Part shown: piece by piece, positions 54,130 to 63,018 of the stretch
Position numbering within the stretch: position 1 is the first letter of the stretch
How the letters are laid out: every line of letters starts with the position of its first letter
Origin: Microglena sp. YARC
Lineage: Eukaryota > Chlorophyta > Chlorophyceae > Chlamydomonadales > Chlamydomonadaceae
NCBI GenBank assembly: GCA_022414725.1
Contig: CM039463.1
Coordinates: 38,572,623-38,636,622 of the forward strand
DNA: 64,000 bases
Direction of reading: 5' to 3'
Notes under the pieces: model-generated
Database searches by the model: none
The model's input: the letters and a program-made list of their open reading frames with translations, nothing else
What the model was told of the DNA's origin: nothing
Translations under genes and position numbers: made by a program

Positions 54130-54410
54130 TTGGTTGGTTGGTTGATTGGTTGGTTGGTTGGTTGGTTGGTTGGTTGGTATGGTGATGTCAAGTCCATGCC
54201 AGCTCCTTTGTCCATGCGTGTAAACAAGTTGTGAAGGTCAGCATGCATGTAGATCATATGGGTTGACTGAAACAGGTGCTTGTCTCCACACGAATGCTTG
54301 TGAAGCCATGCGAAGTGAAGGTCAGAATGCATGAAGATCAAATGGGTTTACTGAGGCTGGTGCTTGTCTCCATACGAATGCTTGGGAAGCCATGCGGTTT
54401 TTGTGAGTAT
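54130..54410. repeat. (TTGG)n microsatellite and a 115-bp tandem duplication
   Basis: TTGGTTGGTTGG at 54130-54178. Then GGTCAGCATGCATGTAGATC and GGTCAGAATGCATGAAGATC with GGTGCTTGTCTCCAC/ATACGAATGCTTG head two copies. Confidence 0.7.
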
Positions 54411-54514
54411 ACATGGTCTGGGATATACTTTTAATATGTATGTCTGTATCTCTTTGGACACAAGTCAGACTCAGTTCAAACCCTCGGAGGGTCCTACTCT
54501 TGTGGTATCCGCAC

Positions 54515-54590
54515 CTTCAGCGGAAACAAGCAACATGGCCAGGATGAAAAGTAGTGGCAAGACATCCAGCAGGGACAGGCTCCTAGACAT
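54515..54590 (-). CDS. Signal-peptide exon (start of secreted gene)
   Basis: ATG at 54590-54588. Encodes MSRSLSLLDVLPLLFILAML and LVSAE: a basic N-region, a strongly hydrophobic core and a small-residue cleavage region. Two phase-1 donors are possible: GAAG/GTGCGG after 54515 (preferred) and GAGG/GTTTGA after 54482, which would add ADTTRVGPSE. Either joins in frame to 53050. A missed small exon between them cannot be excluded. Confidence 0.6.
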
Positions 54591-54599
54591 TGTTAGACC

Positions 54600-55479
54600 T
54601 GCGTCAAGGATTGGCGGTGGGATATTTTCGAACTGATGATACTCCTTAGCAGGCGAAAGGCAAGGCAGCCGAGGGAAATCCAGCAACACTTTAAAACACA
54701 TGGGAGATTGCACACACGACAATTGATTGAGTGTAGTGGGGCCTCCCTCCAATGTTCACACAACATCAGTCCATGGCTAGCTAATACCACCTTTCCCACC
54801 TCAGTTGCTAATTCGAACTATCTGGGCAAGAGGAATTGAATGATAACACTAACTTGCATTATTCCCAACGGCCACATACACTGTCAGCAGGGCCATGCAA
54901 AATGCTTAGTTATGAATTTACTAAATTGGCACATTAATGCCAATTTAGTAAATTCAGGACACTGTCTCCTCACAACATTAAGCATGGTTGCTAGACAATT
55001 GCAAACCCAAGCTCAAATCCACCCTTGTTGAATCCGTTATCTATTGGGTGCCAACCACTTATGTTGTTGTTTTGACCCTAGCATGTAAGCTGAATCATGG
55101 CTCGCCTGCCAGGAATAATCTGAAGAATATCCATGCTTATAACCTCGTTACGCAGACACCAAGCCCTGCTTAAGTATCCCTCTCGACAGGCAGACGCGGC
55201 AGGTCCTAGCACTCAATTCGCCACTCTGAGCGCGCGATACTCATCCCTCCAATATTCACAGTTAACACTTATACCGCAGACCTGTCGCATATTGTGTGTC
55301 CTCCACCCCCTGCTCACGACAACGTGCTTAACCACCACCCACCCAACAACCCGCCCACCCAAGAACCCGATCACTAACAACTCGCACCGCAACTCGGAAC
55401 TCACAAAGCAACTAATAACTCGCTACGGCGCACCGCAACAAACTACCACTTCACAACTACCACATCGTATCTCCCACAG
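54600..55479. other. Region upstream of the secreted-protein gene; hairpin, no clear exon
   Basis: Upstream flank of the signal-peptide exon, where its promoter would be expected; no TATA box could be assigned with confidence. Contains a perfect 18-bp stem (54914-54955). Further right is C/A-rich single-copy sequence (55300-55460) with open plus frames of low protein-likeness. Confidence 0.4.
54914..54955. repeat. Perfect 18-bp inverted repeat, 6-nt loop
   Basis: GAATTTACTAAATTGGCA, loop CATTAA, TGCCAATTTAGTAAATTC. All 18 positions pair. It could be the nucleus of a foldback element or a structured RNA/DNA site; no function assigned. Confidence 0.85.
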
Positions 55480-55644
55480 ACATTTCACTCAGATCAGTGG
55501 TCACTCTGGTTGAGAATTTGCAACGCACCGGTCTTAATAATCGACAGTGGCCTCTGTCTGCTGGCGAGGAAAAGTTCCTGGACTATCTGCGAGCGACACG
55601 TTGGCAAAGGAGTCTGTCAATGAAGAGCATTTGGGATACGTTGA
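55480..55644 (+). CDS. Candidate exon, unknown protein
   Basis: Acceptor CGTATCTCCCACAG and donor-like TTGA/GTGCGT leading into a (GTGC)n run. The frame reads VVTLVENLQRTGLNNRQWPL, then AGEEKFLDYLRATRWQRSL and KSIWDTL. Composition and splice context are protein-like, but no family was recognised and the donor is weak. Confidence 0.35.
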
Positions 55645-56336
55645 GTGCGTGCGTGCGTGCGTGCGTGTGTGTGTGCTTTGCCTTGCCTTGCGTGCATTGG
55701 ATGCGTTGGGACGAGGTGCAGGATGCAATCTAAGCGAGATGGGGAGGGAGATCGGTCAATAATCTAGCGGGGTGCGATCCAGTCTGAATCATTCGAGTCT
55801 GCTAGGCCATGGAATGAGTACGGATTTCCTTTTACAAAGCCACACAAATAGGTAGGGACGACTGCGAAATAGCTAAGACTGAAGCAAATCGCGTCGTAGC
55901 AAAGAGCATTATCACACTGGGCTGGGCCAGGCTGGGCTGACGGATTTTACGCGAGAACGGGCAGCTACACAACCTGGCTGTGGACCAGCCCAGATATTGG
56001 GGCACCGTCGTACCTCCACACGTGACTGCCGGTTGTAGTTTGCCGCTGACGAGTGTTGGTGTTGTAATGTAAGGGAGACTAGAGTTGCACCGACACCCTT
56101 CCCCAGGCACTTGCAAAAGCGAACAAAATAAAGAGTATCGGAAGCAGGTCGGAAGGACGAGGAACGAGTTGCCAGGAGCACGACTTAGCGAGCCATATAT
56201 AAACCGGCATGTATGGGCACGGGCACGGGAAACAAGCATACGAACGTGCACGGTCGCTGCCTGCCCCGTTAACCGCGTGCGGGAGGGGAGGCCAGGATTC
56301 ACTGTAATGCAGGCACAACAAAGCATTCAAACTTAC
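55645..56336. other. Non-coding, GC-richer stretch
   Basis: Begins with (GTGC)n/(GT)n at 55645-55675. Probably intron of the minus-strand exon at 56337-56553; in minus sense TTTATATATGGC occurs near 56195. No exon supported. Confidence 0.35.
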
Positions 56337-56553
56337 GCGTAGCTCTTGCGCAACAGATGGCTCCCAGGAGGGGTGGAGTCCAGCTCGATAGAAGATGCTG
56401 GATATTGATCGTGGTGAAGGCGCAGCTGGGCTTTTGTTGGTTGAAACAAAACAACTGCCAGGTCTAGATTGAGCTTCTGCGACCCGTTATATATGCAGAT
56501 TTGCAGGCCTGCGATTGGTGAAAGAAGGTACTGGTATCGCACCCTTTCACTTG
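56337..56553 (-). CDS. Candidate exon resembling the chorein-N region of VPS13 proteins
   Basis: Acceptor CACACAATTCAG and perfect donor TACGC/GTAAGT; 217 nt. Encodes SERVRYQYLLSPIAGLQICI, YNGSQKLNLDLAVVLFQPTK, AQLRLHHDQYPASSIELD and a Pro/Gly-rich end. The pattern Y-L-L-S-P-I-x-G ... K-L-x-L-D-L ... L-x-x-x-Q-Y is that of the lipid-transfer chorein-N region in VPS13-like proteins. Only this fragment is visible; a truncated or paralogous gene is equally possible. A hAT-like MITE right end (GGGAGCTGCCTAGAAGCTGC, about 56575-56610) sits just upstream in gene sense. Confidence 0.45.
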
Positions 56554-56619
56554 CTGAATTGTGTGGCTGGCCCAGGGAGCTGCCTAGAAGCTGCTTCTAG
56601 TAGCGAGAAGGAAAGCAGT

Positions 56620-57335
56620 GGCTTGTTGTCAATGTGTTCAACACCTATGTGTTCACATCACCGTGCCGCGGTCTAGCTCGCGCTCTGCTCTTGCTCGCGG
56701 TGCAATCTCACTGAATATTTCTCGGCTAACCCCACAAACGCTGCACTGCATCTTTTGTGACGGTGCCCCCAGGGTCATCGCGTAGTCCGTTGGTCGGTAA
56801 TGCATTATGCAATAACTAATGTGTAGCAAATGAAATATTGTTGTCCGTTTGGGCCACAGAGAAACAAGTACCCTGCCCCTAAACTGTCGCGTACACCCTG
56901 GCTTTGGTTCCGCTGCACTCGATTCCATTCACAATGTGCGCTCCGATAGCCAACACTCTCCGCAAAAATTCCCTCGTCGCTTCCGACGTGCCTGGGACGT
57001 GTTCCAATCCAGTGTTGCAGAGGTGGCACGCGAACAGGTTCTGATCTGTTATCCTGACTTGGATCATCACACTCACTTTTCCCAACATGAATGGCTGCAG
57101 GCACAGGTGCTGATGACACTGGCATTGAGGCTCTGGAGGAGATCCCCACCAATGAGGCTGCTGTTGAAATCAGAAGTGCATGCTGCAATCTGGTACAGTC
57201 AATGGCGCACGCATTACCTACACGCCTAGAGTAGGGGCTGCACACCAAAAACCAATGCCCAGTTGGCGTTTATTCACCTGCTGCTGCCACTGAATGACTG
57301 CCATACTTGCCCTCCCTCTCCATACCCCATGCAAG
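56620..57335. other. Unassigned region with competing open frames
   Basis: Frames on both strands are open. On the plus strand 57091-57234 could encode MAAGTGADDTGIEALEEIPT and a helical remainder ending PTRLE. On the minus strand 57088-56879 encodes a 69-residue frame. Neither has splice support strong enough to call. Confidence 0.3.
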
Positions 57336-57497
57336 CTGCACAGACCTAACCACTGTTCAACAGCAAGGCTGTCTGCTCCTCTGGCTGCAACACCTAGAAG
57401 AGCCAGGGCAAGTGCACGAACGGCGACACTGTCCTTGGTGCAAGCGTCAAGGACACAGCGTGTGCCGGGGCATGTGTGGCTCATGTGTTACAGGCAG
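57336..57497 (+). pseudogene. Decayed upstream copy of the exon at 57660
   Basis: Same blocks in the same order (CTGCACAGACC, TGCTCCTCTGGCTGCAACA, GAAGAGCCAGGGCAAG, GTGCCGGGGCA), acceptor CCCCATGCAAG and donor GGCAG/GTACAG. The matching frame is divergent. An open alternative frame exists. Confidence 0.5.
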
Positions 57498-57659
57498 GTA
57501 CAGGCGATTCAAACAAGTATGATTTTGCAAGGTAGTGTGTCCCCTATCTTGATCCACTTTTGATTTTGTCCGCTGCGCCCCTCGCCCTGAAATACACAGT
57601 ATTGGTGAGAGCAGGCTTAATCCATGCCCCTTTGCCCTCCCTCCCCATCACCCATACAG

Positions 57660-57828
57660 GCTGCACCGACCTGACCTTCGTCAACGCCAGGCTGTATGCT
57701 CCTCTCTTGCTGCAACAGCTGGAAGAGCAGGGCAAGCGCACAGACGGCAGCAATGTCCTTGGTGGTGCAAAACCCCAAGAACACAGTGTGCCGGGGCAGG
57801 TGTGGCTCGTGTTGAACAGGCGGTACAG
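57660..57828 (+). CDS. Candidate exon of an unknown plus-strand gene
   Basis: Excellent acceptor (CCCTCCCTCCCCATCACCCA, then TACAG) and donor TACAG/GTGATT; 169 nt. Encodes CTDLTFVNARLYAPLLLQQL, EEQGKRTDGSNVLGGAKPQE and HSVPGQVWLVLNRRYR. It is one of two tandem copies about 325 bp apart. Exit phase 2 matches the exon at 58372. A minus-strand frame is also open here; the plus reading was chosen for its strong pyrimidine tract and phase agreement. Confidence 0.45.
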
Positions 57829-58371
57829 GTGATTCGAACAGGTGTGATTTTGCAAGGGTAGTGTGTCCCATATCTTGATGCGCATTGTGATGCTGTCCTG
57901 CTGCACCCCTACCCCTGCAATACACCGTTTTGGTGAGAGCAGGCTTAATCCATTCCCCTTGCCCTTCCTCATCATCCCCGATACAGACTGCCCAACAACC
58001 CACCCCAACCTACTCAGACCATCCAACCACCCAAGAACAAGCAACTGCACACCCACGCCACCCATGACACATCCACCTCCACCCACACCACCCACATCAC
58101 CCAACAGCAAATTTGACTTCAAATCCATCTTCCTTATCCATGGGCATACTTTATCCATATGTTCTCGAAAGGCAACTGCAGCTGTTGTATGAGGGTACCA
58201 TTTGTAGGGGGTTCCGGTTCCACATACATGTTATCAAACAATGTGGGGGGCACCCCGCCCTACCATGTCGTCACTTACTGACTTGTTTATTACATAATGT
58301 ATGTTGCATTCTCTTGTATTCATTCTTGTAACTCATGAATCTACCTTCATCCATGCCCGCCTTATTTGCAG
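57829..58371. other. Intron of the unknown plus-strand gene
   Basis: Partly a third copy of the intron-side flank (GTGTGATTTTGCAAGG at about 57841, cf. 57521). Contains (CCACCC)-rich sequence at 58010-58100. Confidence 0.4.
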
Positions 58372-58480
58372 GGCAAACAGTTTAAGTAGCCATGGGCCGG
58401 TATCCATCCCCAGCCGCAAAACGACACGCTTACTACAGAGGACTGGTGGAAGTGCATGGAGCCTGGAGTTCCTTGTATAG
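58372..58480 (+). CDS. Candidate terminal exon of the unknown plus-strand gene
   Basis: Acceptor CCCGCCTTATTTGCAG; the G that follows completes an Arg codon with the AG of the exon at 57660. The frame continues ANSLSSHGPVSIPSRKTTRL, LQRTGGSAWSLEFLV and ends at TAG (58478-58480). Ser/Arg-rich tail; family not recognised. Confidence 0.4.
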
Positions 58481-59700
58481 ATAAGCTAAGATAATAGCTC
58501 AGATTTAGATAGTAGGTAGGACATTTGCAAGGCCTACATAGGCTAGTTAGTACTGACTTGCAGTTCTTGGTTATTTCCCTGAAATTTGAACTGTTACATG
58601 CTTTAAAGCAATTTGGGGCTGATCACCATCTTCCAATTCCAAGTCCCCCCGTGCGATACCCACGGAAACCAGGGATCACACTTAGCGGATTTATATAATA
58701 GTTTAAAAAACTTGTCGGTCCCTAACTTGTCCTTCGTACATATCCTTACCATCGATCATTTGTGTTATTTTCAGCTTTTAGCTAGCGTAGCCTTACATAT
58801 ATATATATATATATATGTATACTGAGGTGGGGTCCGTGGGCTTATTATAGCACAAAGTGCCCTTGGGAATTGTTTCGTCCATTGTGATGGCTTACATGTT
58901 TCGCCTCGAATTTTTGACGACTATTCTGTTCCCAAACTATGTATTACGCACAAGTTTAGTTGTTCACAATTCGAAATGTGTTAGCTCAAAACCCCTGAAA
59001 TCAAATTGTTACACCGTTCAATTGTAGCTTTTGGGCCCCCCAACCTGAGCTCCTTTTCGTGAATTGCGATTGCTCATATGTGCTCTGGTGATAAATTTGT
59101 CCGCGTATAAATAAGTCTTATAATTCATCAAAAACATATAGAATGTTCAATTTTTGTGTGTAATTTTCATAAAACCTGAAAATTTGGTTGTGACACACTG
59201 ATACGGACGAACGAACTAACGACATTTTATTGGTGGCTAAATCCCTCTTCCCAGAAAAAATCGTGGAGATGTAGTTTCAATTCGGGTACTAGTTTAAGTA
59301 CTTATATGCACCAGTAACAATTCATATTACATGTGGACAATCAGCCATGAATCTCCTGAACCCTGTCCCACGCCCCCTAAATAATATAGCATATACCCAC
59401 TAAACGAGGGGGCTAAAACGACCCGGTTACTGTCAACTAATTGTATTCAGAACTTTTGAGCATTGAGAGTGGATATTAAAGAAAGGGAAGTGCAAGCTTA
59501 TATCACACTGTTGGATCAGAACATATATTCATGTGCCGTCCTGGTTCACTTGACAGACTATACGGGTCCCAGCTACAGGAATCTGTTTAGTAATTCAGCA
59601 GTAGCATAAGGAGCAGCTGATAGCTCCCGCTGCCTTCTGAACAGGAGAAATAAAGCCTATGGCGCCCTGCCCAATGCCCAAGCTAACATTTATGTCGACA
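58481..59700. other. No recognisable gene
   Basis: AT-rich single-copy sequence with a (TA)n run at 58797-58816. No exon or repeat supported. Confidence 0.45.
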
Positions 59701-60261
59701 ATCGGTGCTCACGGCAACTGTCATTACTCAGGATGGTGACTATTTTGTTAGGAGGTCGCCCCTGGATCTGGATTCTTGCAATATCCGAGTTTCACTTATA
59801 TTTGGATGCAGCACAGTTGGCTTGCGCTGCTTTATTCAGAAGGCGTCTTCCCGACGGACTTATGGATGTCCAGGCCAGCTCTGGTTGTCCGAACAGGAGG
59901 ATACAGCTCTGGTGCCCTGCTCAATGCCCAAGCTAACATTTTGTGATGATCAAAATACATGCTTGCTGCGATCTTGCTTGCTTGCAACAATATTGCCTAT
60001 CTGTTTTTTGAGGATTTAGTTAGAAGAACCCTTCCTGGATGTTGTGGAGCGGGCTACGTCTTGGCCTCAATGGCCACTTGATGGAAACAAACACGGAAAT
60101 GAATGTTATCGTGCCCACGGGCACCTTGTCATTACTTAAGATGGTGATCTTATGAGGAGCTCGCCCTTATTTCTGAATTACTTGTCTCGTGCGGGTTTCA
60201 CTTAATTTGATTAATCACTGAATTTACAATTGTCACTTTAGCCATAACTCCAGGCCCAAGC
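59701..60261. repeat. Locally duplicated segment
   Basis: CAACTGTCATTACTCAGGAT, GGTGACTATTTTGTTAGGAG and TCGCCCCTGGAT are echoed at 60125-60180 (CTTGTCATTACTTAAGATGG, GAGGAGCTCGCCCTTAT). GCCCTGCCCAATGCCCAAGC/GCCCTGCTCAATGCCCAAGC occur at about 59665 and 59918. No coding call. Confidence 0.45.
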
Positions 60262-60380
60262 GTTGGTTACTAACGATTGTTTGGGGTTCAGTTCATCAGT
60301 GCTTTCCTTTAAAGCCCATCCTGCCATGGTTAGGCAAGTCTCTTAAGCCTATTTGGTCTACCCCTGGAATGTAGCAACTC
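60262..60380 (-). repeat. CAGGGGTAGCC-family repeat, long inverted copy
   Basis: In minus sense: GCTACATTCCAGGGGTAGAC, AAATAGGCTTAAGAGACTTG, AAAGCACTGATGAACTGAAC and CCCAAACAATCGTTAG; collinear with 50552-50665. Confidence 0.7.
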
Positions 60381-60479
60381 TTATACATGGTAGTTAATCC
60401 AGGATCATCAGTCTTATGATCGGCTGTTACTTAAAAGCCGCTTGTCGACTGCTTCTAACATACACACAATCGTATATGC

Positions 60480-61000
60480 TCAATAAGCTATTCAGCTGTC
60501 ATACTGAAGACCATCACATCATTAAGGTAGATGAAAGCAAACCTACCTAAATAAGGCCTTAAAACTCCATCCATGATACGTTGGCATGTTTTTGGGGCAT
60601 TGCTTAACCCCATGGAGCCTCACAAGCCACGCACGAGTATTATATAATATATTACCTATTAATATCTAGTGCGGGAATGCCGTCTTGTGGATTTCTTCCT
60701 CTTTCATATGGATTTGGTGAAAGGCTAATGCCAGGTCCGTGCTAGTGTAATACTTAGCACCATGCATCATGTATAAAAACTCATCAAAATTCGATCACGG
60801 GGGAGGGGGTAGCGGTCCTTCACTGTGATCTCATGAAGGGCTCCATACTAAATGCAAAAACTAAGGGAGCCATCTGGCTTGCGAGCAAACACGATGGGTG
60901 CACCAAATAAACTAATTGAGGACCTAATCCACCCATTCAACACAAACTCATATAATTCATGCCGGAGAGATTCTAAAACTCGGTCGGCAGGCCGTTGGTG
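60480..61000 (-). pseudogene. Decayed Ty3/gypsy reverse transcriptase
   Basis: On the minus strand, in two frames: GWIRSSISLFGAPIVFARKP and DGSLSFC, then ITVKDRYPLPRDRI, then STDLALAFHQIHMKEEEIHK, then APWGLSNAPKTCQRIMDGVL and YLGRFAFIYLNDVMVF. These are the consecutive conserved blocks of gypsy RT. The catalytic Y-x-D-D box is Y-L-N-D, stops interrupt two blocks, and frameshifts separate them. No LTRs or integrase nearby. Not the same fragment as 5923-6880, which covers integrase only. Confidence 0.8.
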
Positions 61001-61650
61001 ACATTTTCCATATGCATACTGGCAGGCTGTGTAGTATCTAAGGGGAAGCCATGTGCCGTTATCTGCAAGTCAGGCAAAAATTCTGGAAAACCAGAATTTA
61101 GCCATGATAAAAAATCAAAGCAAAGTGAGTGCAGCTCCAAAAGTCGTAAGGGAATGTCTCGTTCCAGATATATATAATGCACTTCAGTTGACGGGAATAA
61201 TTCAGGGCGAATGAGTGGGTGGTGGACCAGGGCAGATCTTTAAACCACCTGAACCACCGTAACCACCTCGACCAGGACAGATCTTTAACCACCTTCAACA
61301 CCACCTACCACCACCAACCAAGGAAGGAGCAGGGCACACATTTAAACTGTCTCTCCGCTTATTATACCTCCTTTTCCGTGGCTTCTGCACGGGGGAATTT
61401 GGAATGGAAGACTTATGAAGCAGCCCGGAGTTGGCTGAACAACCATGTAACAATCCAATCCAATAGCCTCAATCGCGAATGAGCATTGTTTTTATGGGGG
61501 GGCTCTGCATGGCAGCTTTATGTCAAGCTCATAAGCAGACACTGGGCAAGCCATAGCTTTACTGCTGCGATTTTAAAAGGCTCGTCAATGTCAGCTTTGG
61601 ACGCACCACAAACTTTAAGCTTGAAACATGGACAGGGGGGAGCGGGGCCG
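61001..61650. other. No recognisable gene
   Basis: Single-copy sequence. 61375-61450 (TTGGAATGGAAGACTTATGA, then GGAGTTGGCTGAACAACCAT) is a diverged relative of the duplicated unit at 62720-62885. Confidence 0.4.
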
Positions 61651-61658
61651 GGGCGGGG

Positions 61659-61732
<74 letters not shown>

Positions 61733-61733
61733 C
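61651..61733. repeat. Poly-G tract
   Basis: About 75 nearly uninterrupted G with one A. Length is unreliable in any assembly. Confidence 0.9.
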
Positions 61734-61799
61734 TGGCCCTGACGTTGCTAACGTGTTGCCCAAAAAACGATTAAGCACATGTGCACTATAGAGTTTTGG

Positions 61800-61980
61800 T
61801 GTAGTAGTGTTTCAAACTACCATCGTTTACAGCGCAGGCGGCAAGCAGCCTGCAGGCTGATAGACCATGTAACCAACCCAATCAACACTTTATGCTACCC
61901 ATATTTACTCTGCCCGCAGACCGTGAGTAACCTGCAGGCTGATAGACCATGTAATAAAATTCAGATCAAACCACAATCAG
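61800..61980. repeat. Tandem duplication, CCTGCAGGCTGATAGACCAT
   Basis: CCTGCAGGCTGATAGACCATGTAA at about 61850 and 61931, giving an approximately 81-bp duplication. Confidence 0.6.
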
Positions 61981-62079
61981 GTTAGGCATATTCATAAATG
62001 TTCTGCAAGTCTACCATAGTCAGTGGCTCGATCAGATTTGTCGACAACACTCATATTTATTTACCGCCCCCTGCTGCTT

Positions 62080-62275
62080 CTTTTGTGGGCTACGCGAAGC
62101 AGCTTCGGGGCAGCTACTCTCCCCCGTCCTTGGGTCAAACCTGAATCTAGCTGGTGCGCCTGAAAGCTGAGATGACAGGCATTCCAATGCAGCTTTAATA
62201 TTTTGGGTTGACTCAGTCGCTGGCAAATGGAGCTGGGTGGAAGCTGCTACACGTAGCCCAAAAATGAAACAGCGT
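62080..62275. mobile_element. hAT-like MITE, second subfamily
   Basis: TTTTGTGGGCTACGCGAAGC ... GAAGCTGCTACACGTAGCCC, with GAAAGCTGAGATGACAGGCA internally; close relative of 45838-46035. Confidence 0.7.
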
Positions 62276-62324
62276 ACCGTCCTATACCGCCCACAATAAT
62301 CAGGAGCGACATAAGGACAAAGGC

Positions 62325-62629
62325 GTACTGCTGGCAGCAGCAGCAGCAGCTTCTATGCAGCTCCCTGGGCCAGACACTGGACCAGCCACTGGGCTAATCC
62401 CACACAATATTTTACCAATCTGTGCCCATGGCTTTCCTTTTTAGCTACAAGCAGCAGCTTCCATGCAGCTCCCAAGGCTTGCTACCCAACCAAACCTAAG
62501 GCAATGCAGTGCATTTGGAAGCTGACAGAATCGCCTTTCCAGAACTGTTAAAATCTTGGGGCTTAGTCCAGTAGCTGGCTCAGGGAGCTGCCTGGAAGCT
62601 GCGGCACGTAGCGGAAAATAAAAGCTATG
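62325..62629. mobile_element. hAT-like MITE fragment followed by a full copy
   Basis: 62330-62410 is a left-end fragment (AGCAGCAGCTTCTATGCAGC). 62427-62629 is complete: CATGGCTTTCCTTTTTAGCT at the left, GTAGCGGAAAATAAAAGCTA at the right, with internal GAAGCTGACAGAATCGCC. Flanking octamers do not match. Confidence 0.7.
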
Positions 62630-62689
62630 CACTAAGCTCTCCTCCTTCCCCTGGACACTTCTTTAAGCTGTCTAATCAGTGTATTGTTC

Positions 62690-62890
62690 TCCCTGGTTTA
62701 CGTTGGCATAGTACGGGGGGGCTTGGAATTTGAAGACAGTGAGCAGTCCAGAGTTGGCTGAAAAGCCATGTCACAAGGGAAGCTATGTTTTGTTTATTCT
62801 CACTGGGTTACGTGGGCATAGCACGGGGGGACTTGGAATTTGAAGACAGTGAGCAGTCCAGAGTTGGCTGAAAAGCCATGTAACCCACCC
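62690..62890. repeat. 120-bp tandem duplication
   Basis: GGAATTTGAAGACAGTGAGC and AGTCCAGAGTTGGCTGAAAA occur twice (62727 and 62833), each after a short G-run. Confidence 0.8.
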
Positions 62891-62906
62891 ACCCACCCAC
62901 CCACAG

Positions 62907-63018
62907 ATTCCAAGCCTACGTGGGAGCTTTCCTTCACCGCGCTGAGCACCTCCCCCCCTCAGCCAACGAGAGCAACCTGCCCACGCCACCTGACCCCACT
63001 CACCCACCCACAGGCTGA
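62907..63018 (+). CDS. Candidate small terminal exon
   Basis: Acceptor ACCCACCCACCCACAG. The frame reads FQAYVGAFLHRAEHLPPSAN, ESNLPTPPDPTHPPTG and TGA. It is bounded by the (CCCA)n tract and repeats, and no partner exon is visible. Low confidence. Confidence 0.25.

Larger units (their letters stand above)
50837..54590 (-). other. Gene model: secreted DPBB-like protein with two hevein chitin-binding domains
   Basis: Four minus-strand exons: 54590-54515, 53050-52770, 52196-51887 and 51474-50837. Together they give 1305 nt, 434 residues plus stop, with all junction phases compatible. Order: signal peptide (MSRSLSLLDVLPLLFILAML, then LVSAEG); a Cys-containing region resembling double-psi beta-barrel (expansin/RlpA/barwin-like) secreted proteins; a Gly/Ser/Thr/Pro linker; two near-identical hevein-type domains; a short Cys-rich tail. 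Likely secreted and bound to chitin-like glycans of the cell wall or of another organism; enzymatic activity is not shown. Plant PR-4 proteins combine the same folds in the opposite order. Introns carry exon-edge copies and MITE fragments. Confidence 0.75.

Noticed and set aside
56879..57234. Overlapping candidate ORFs on both strands
   Set aside because: Neither the minus 69-residue frame nor the plus 47-residue frame has convincing splice sites or a partner exon.
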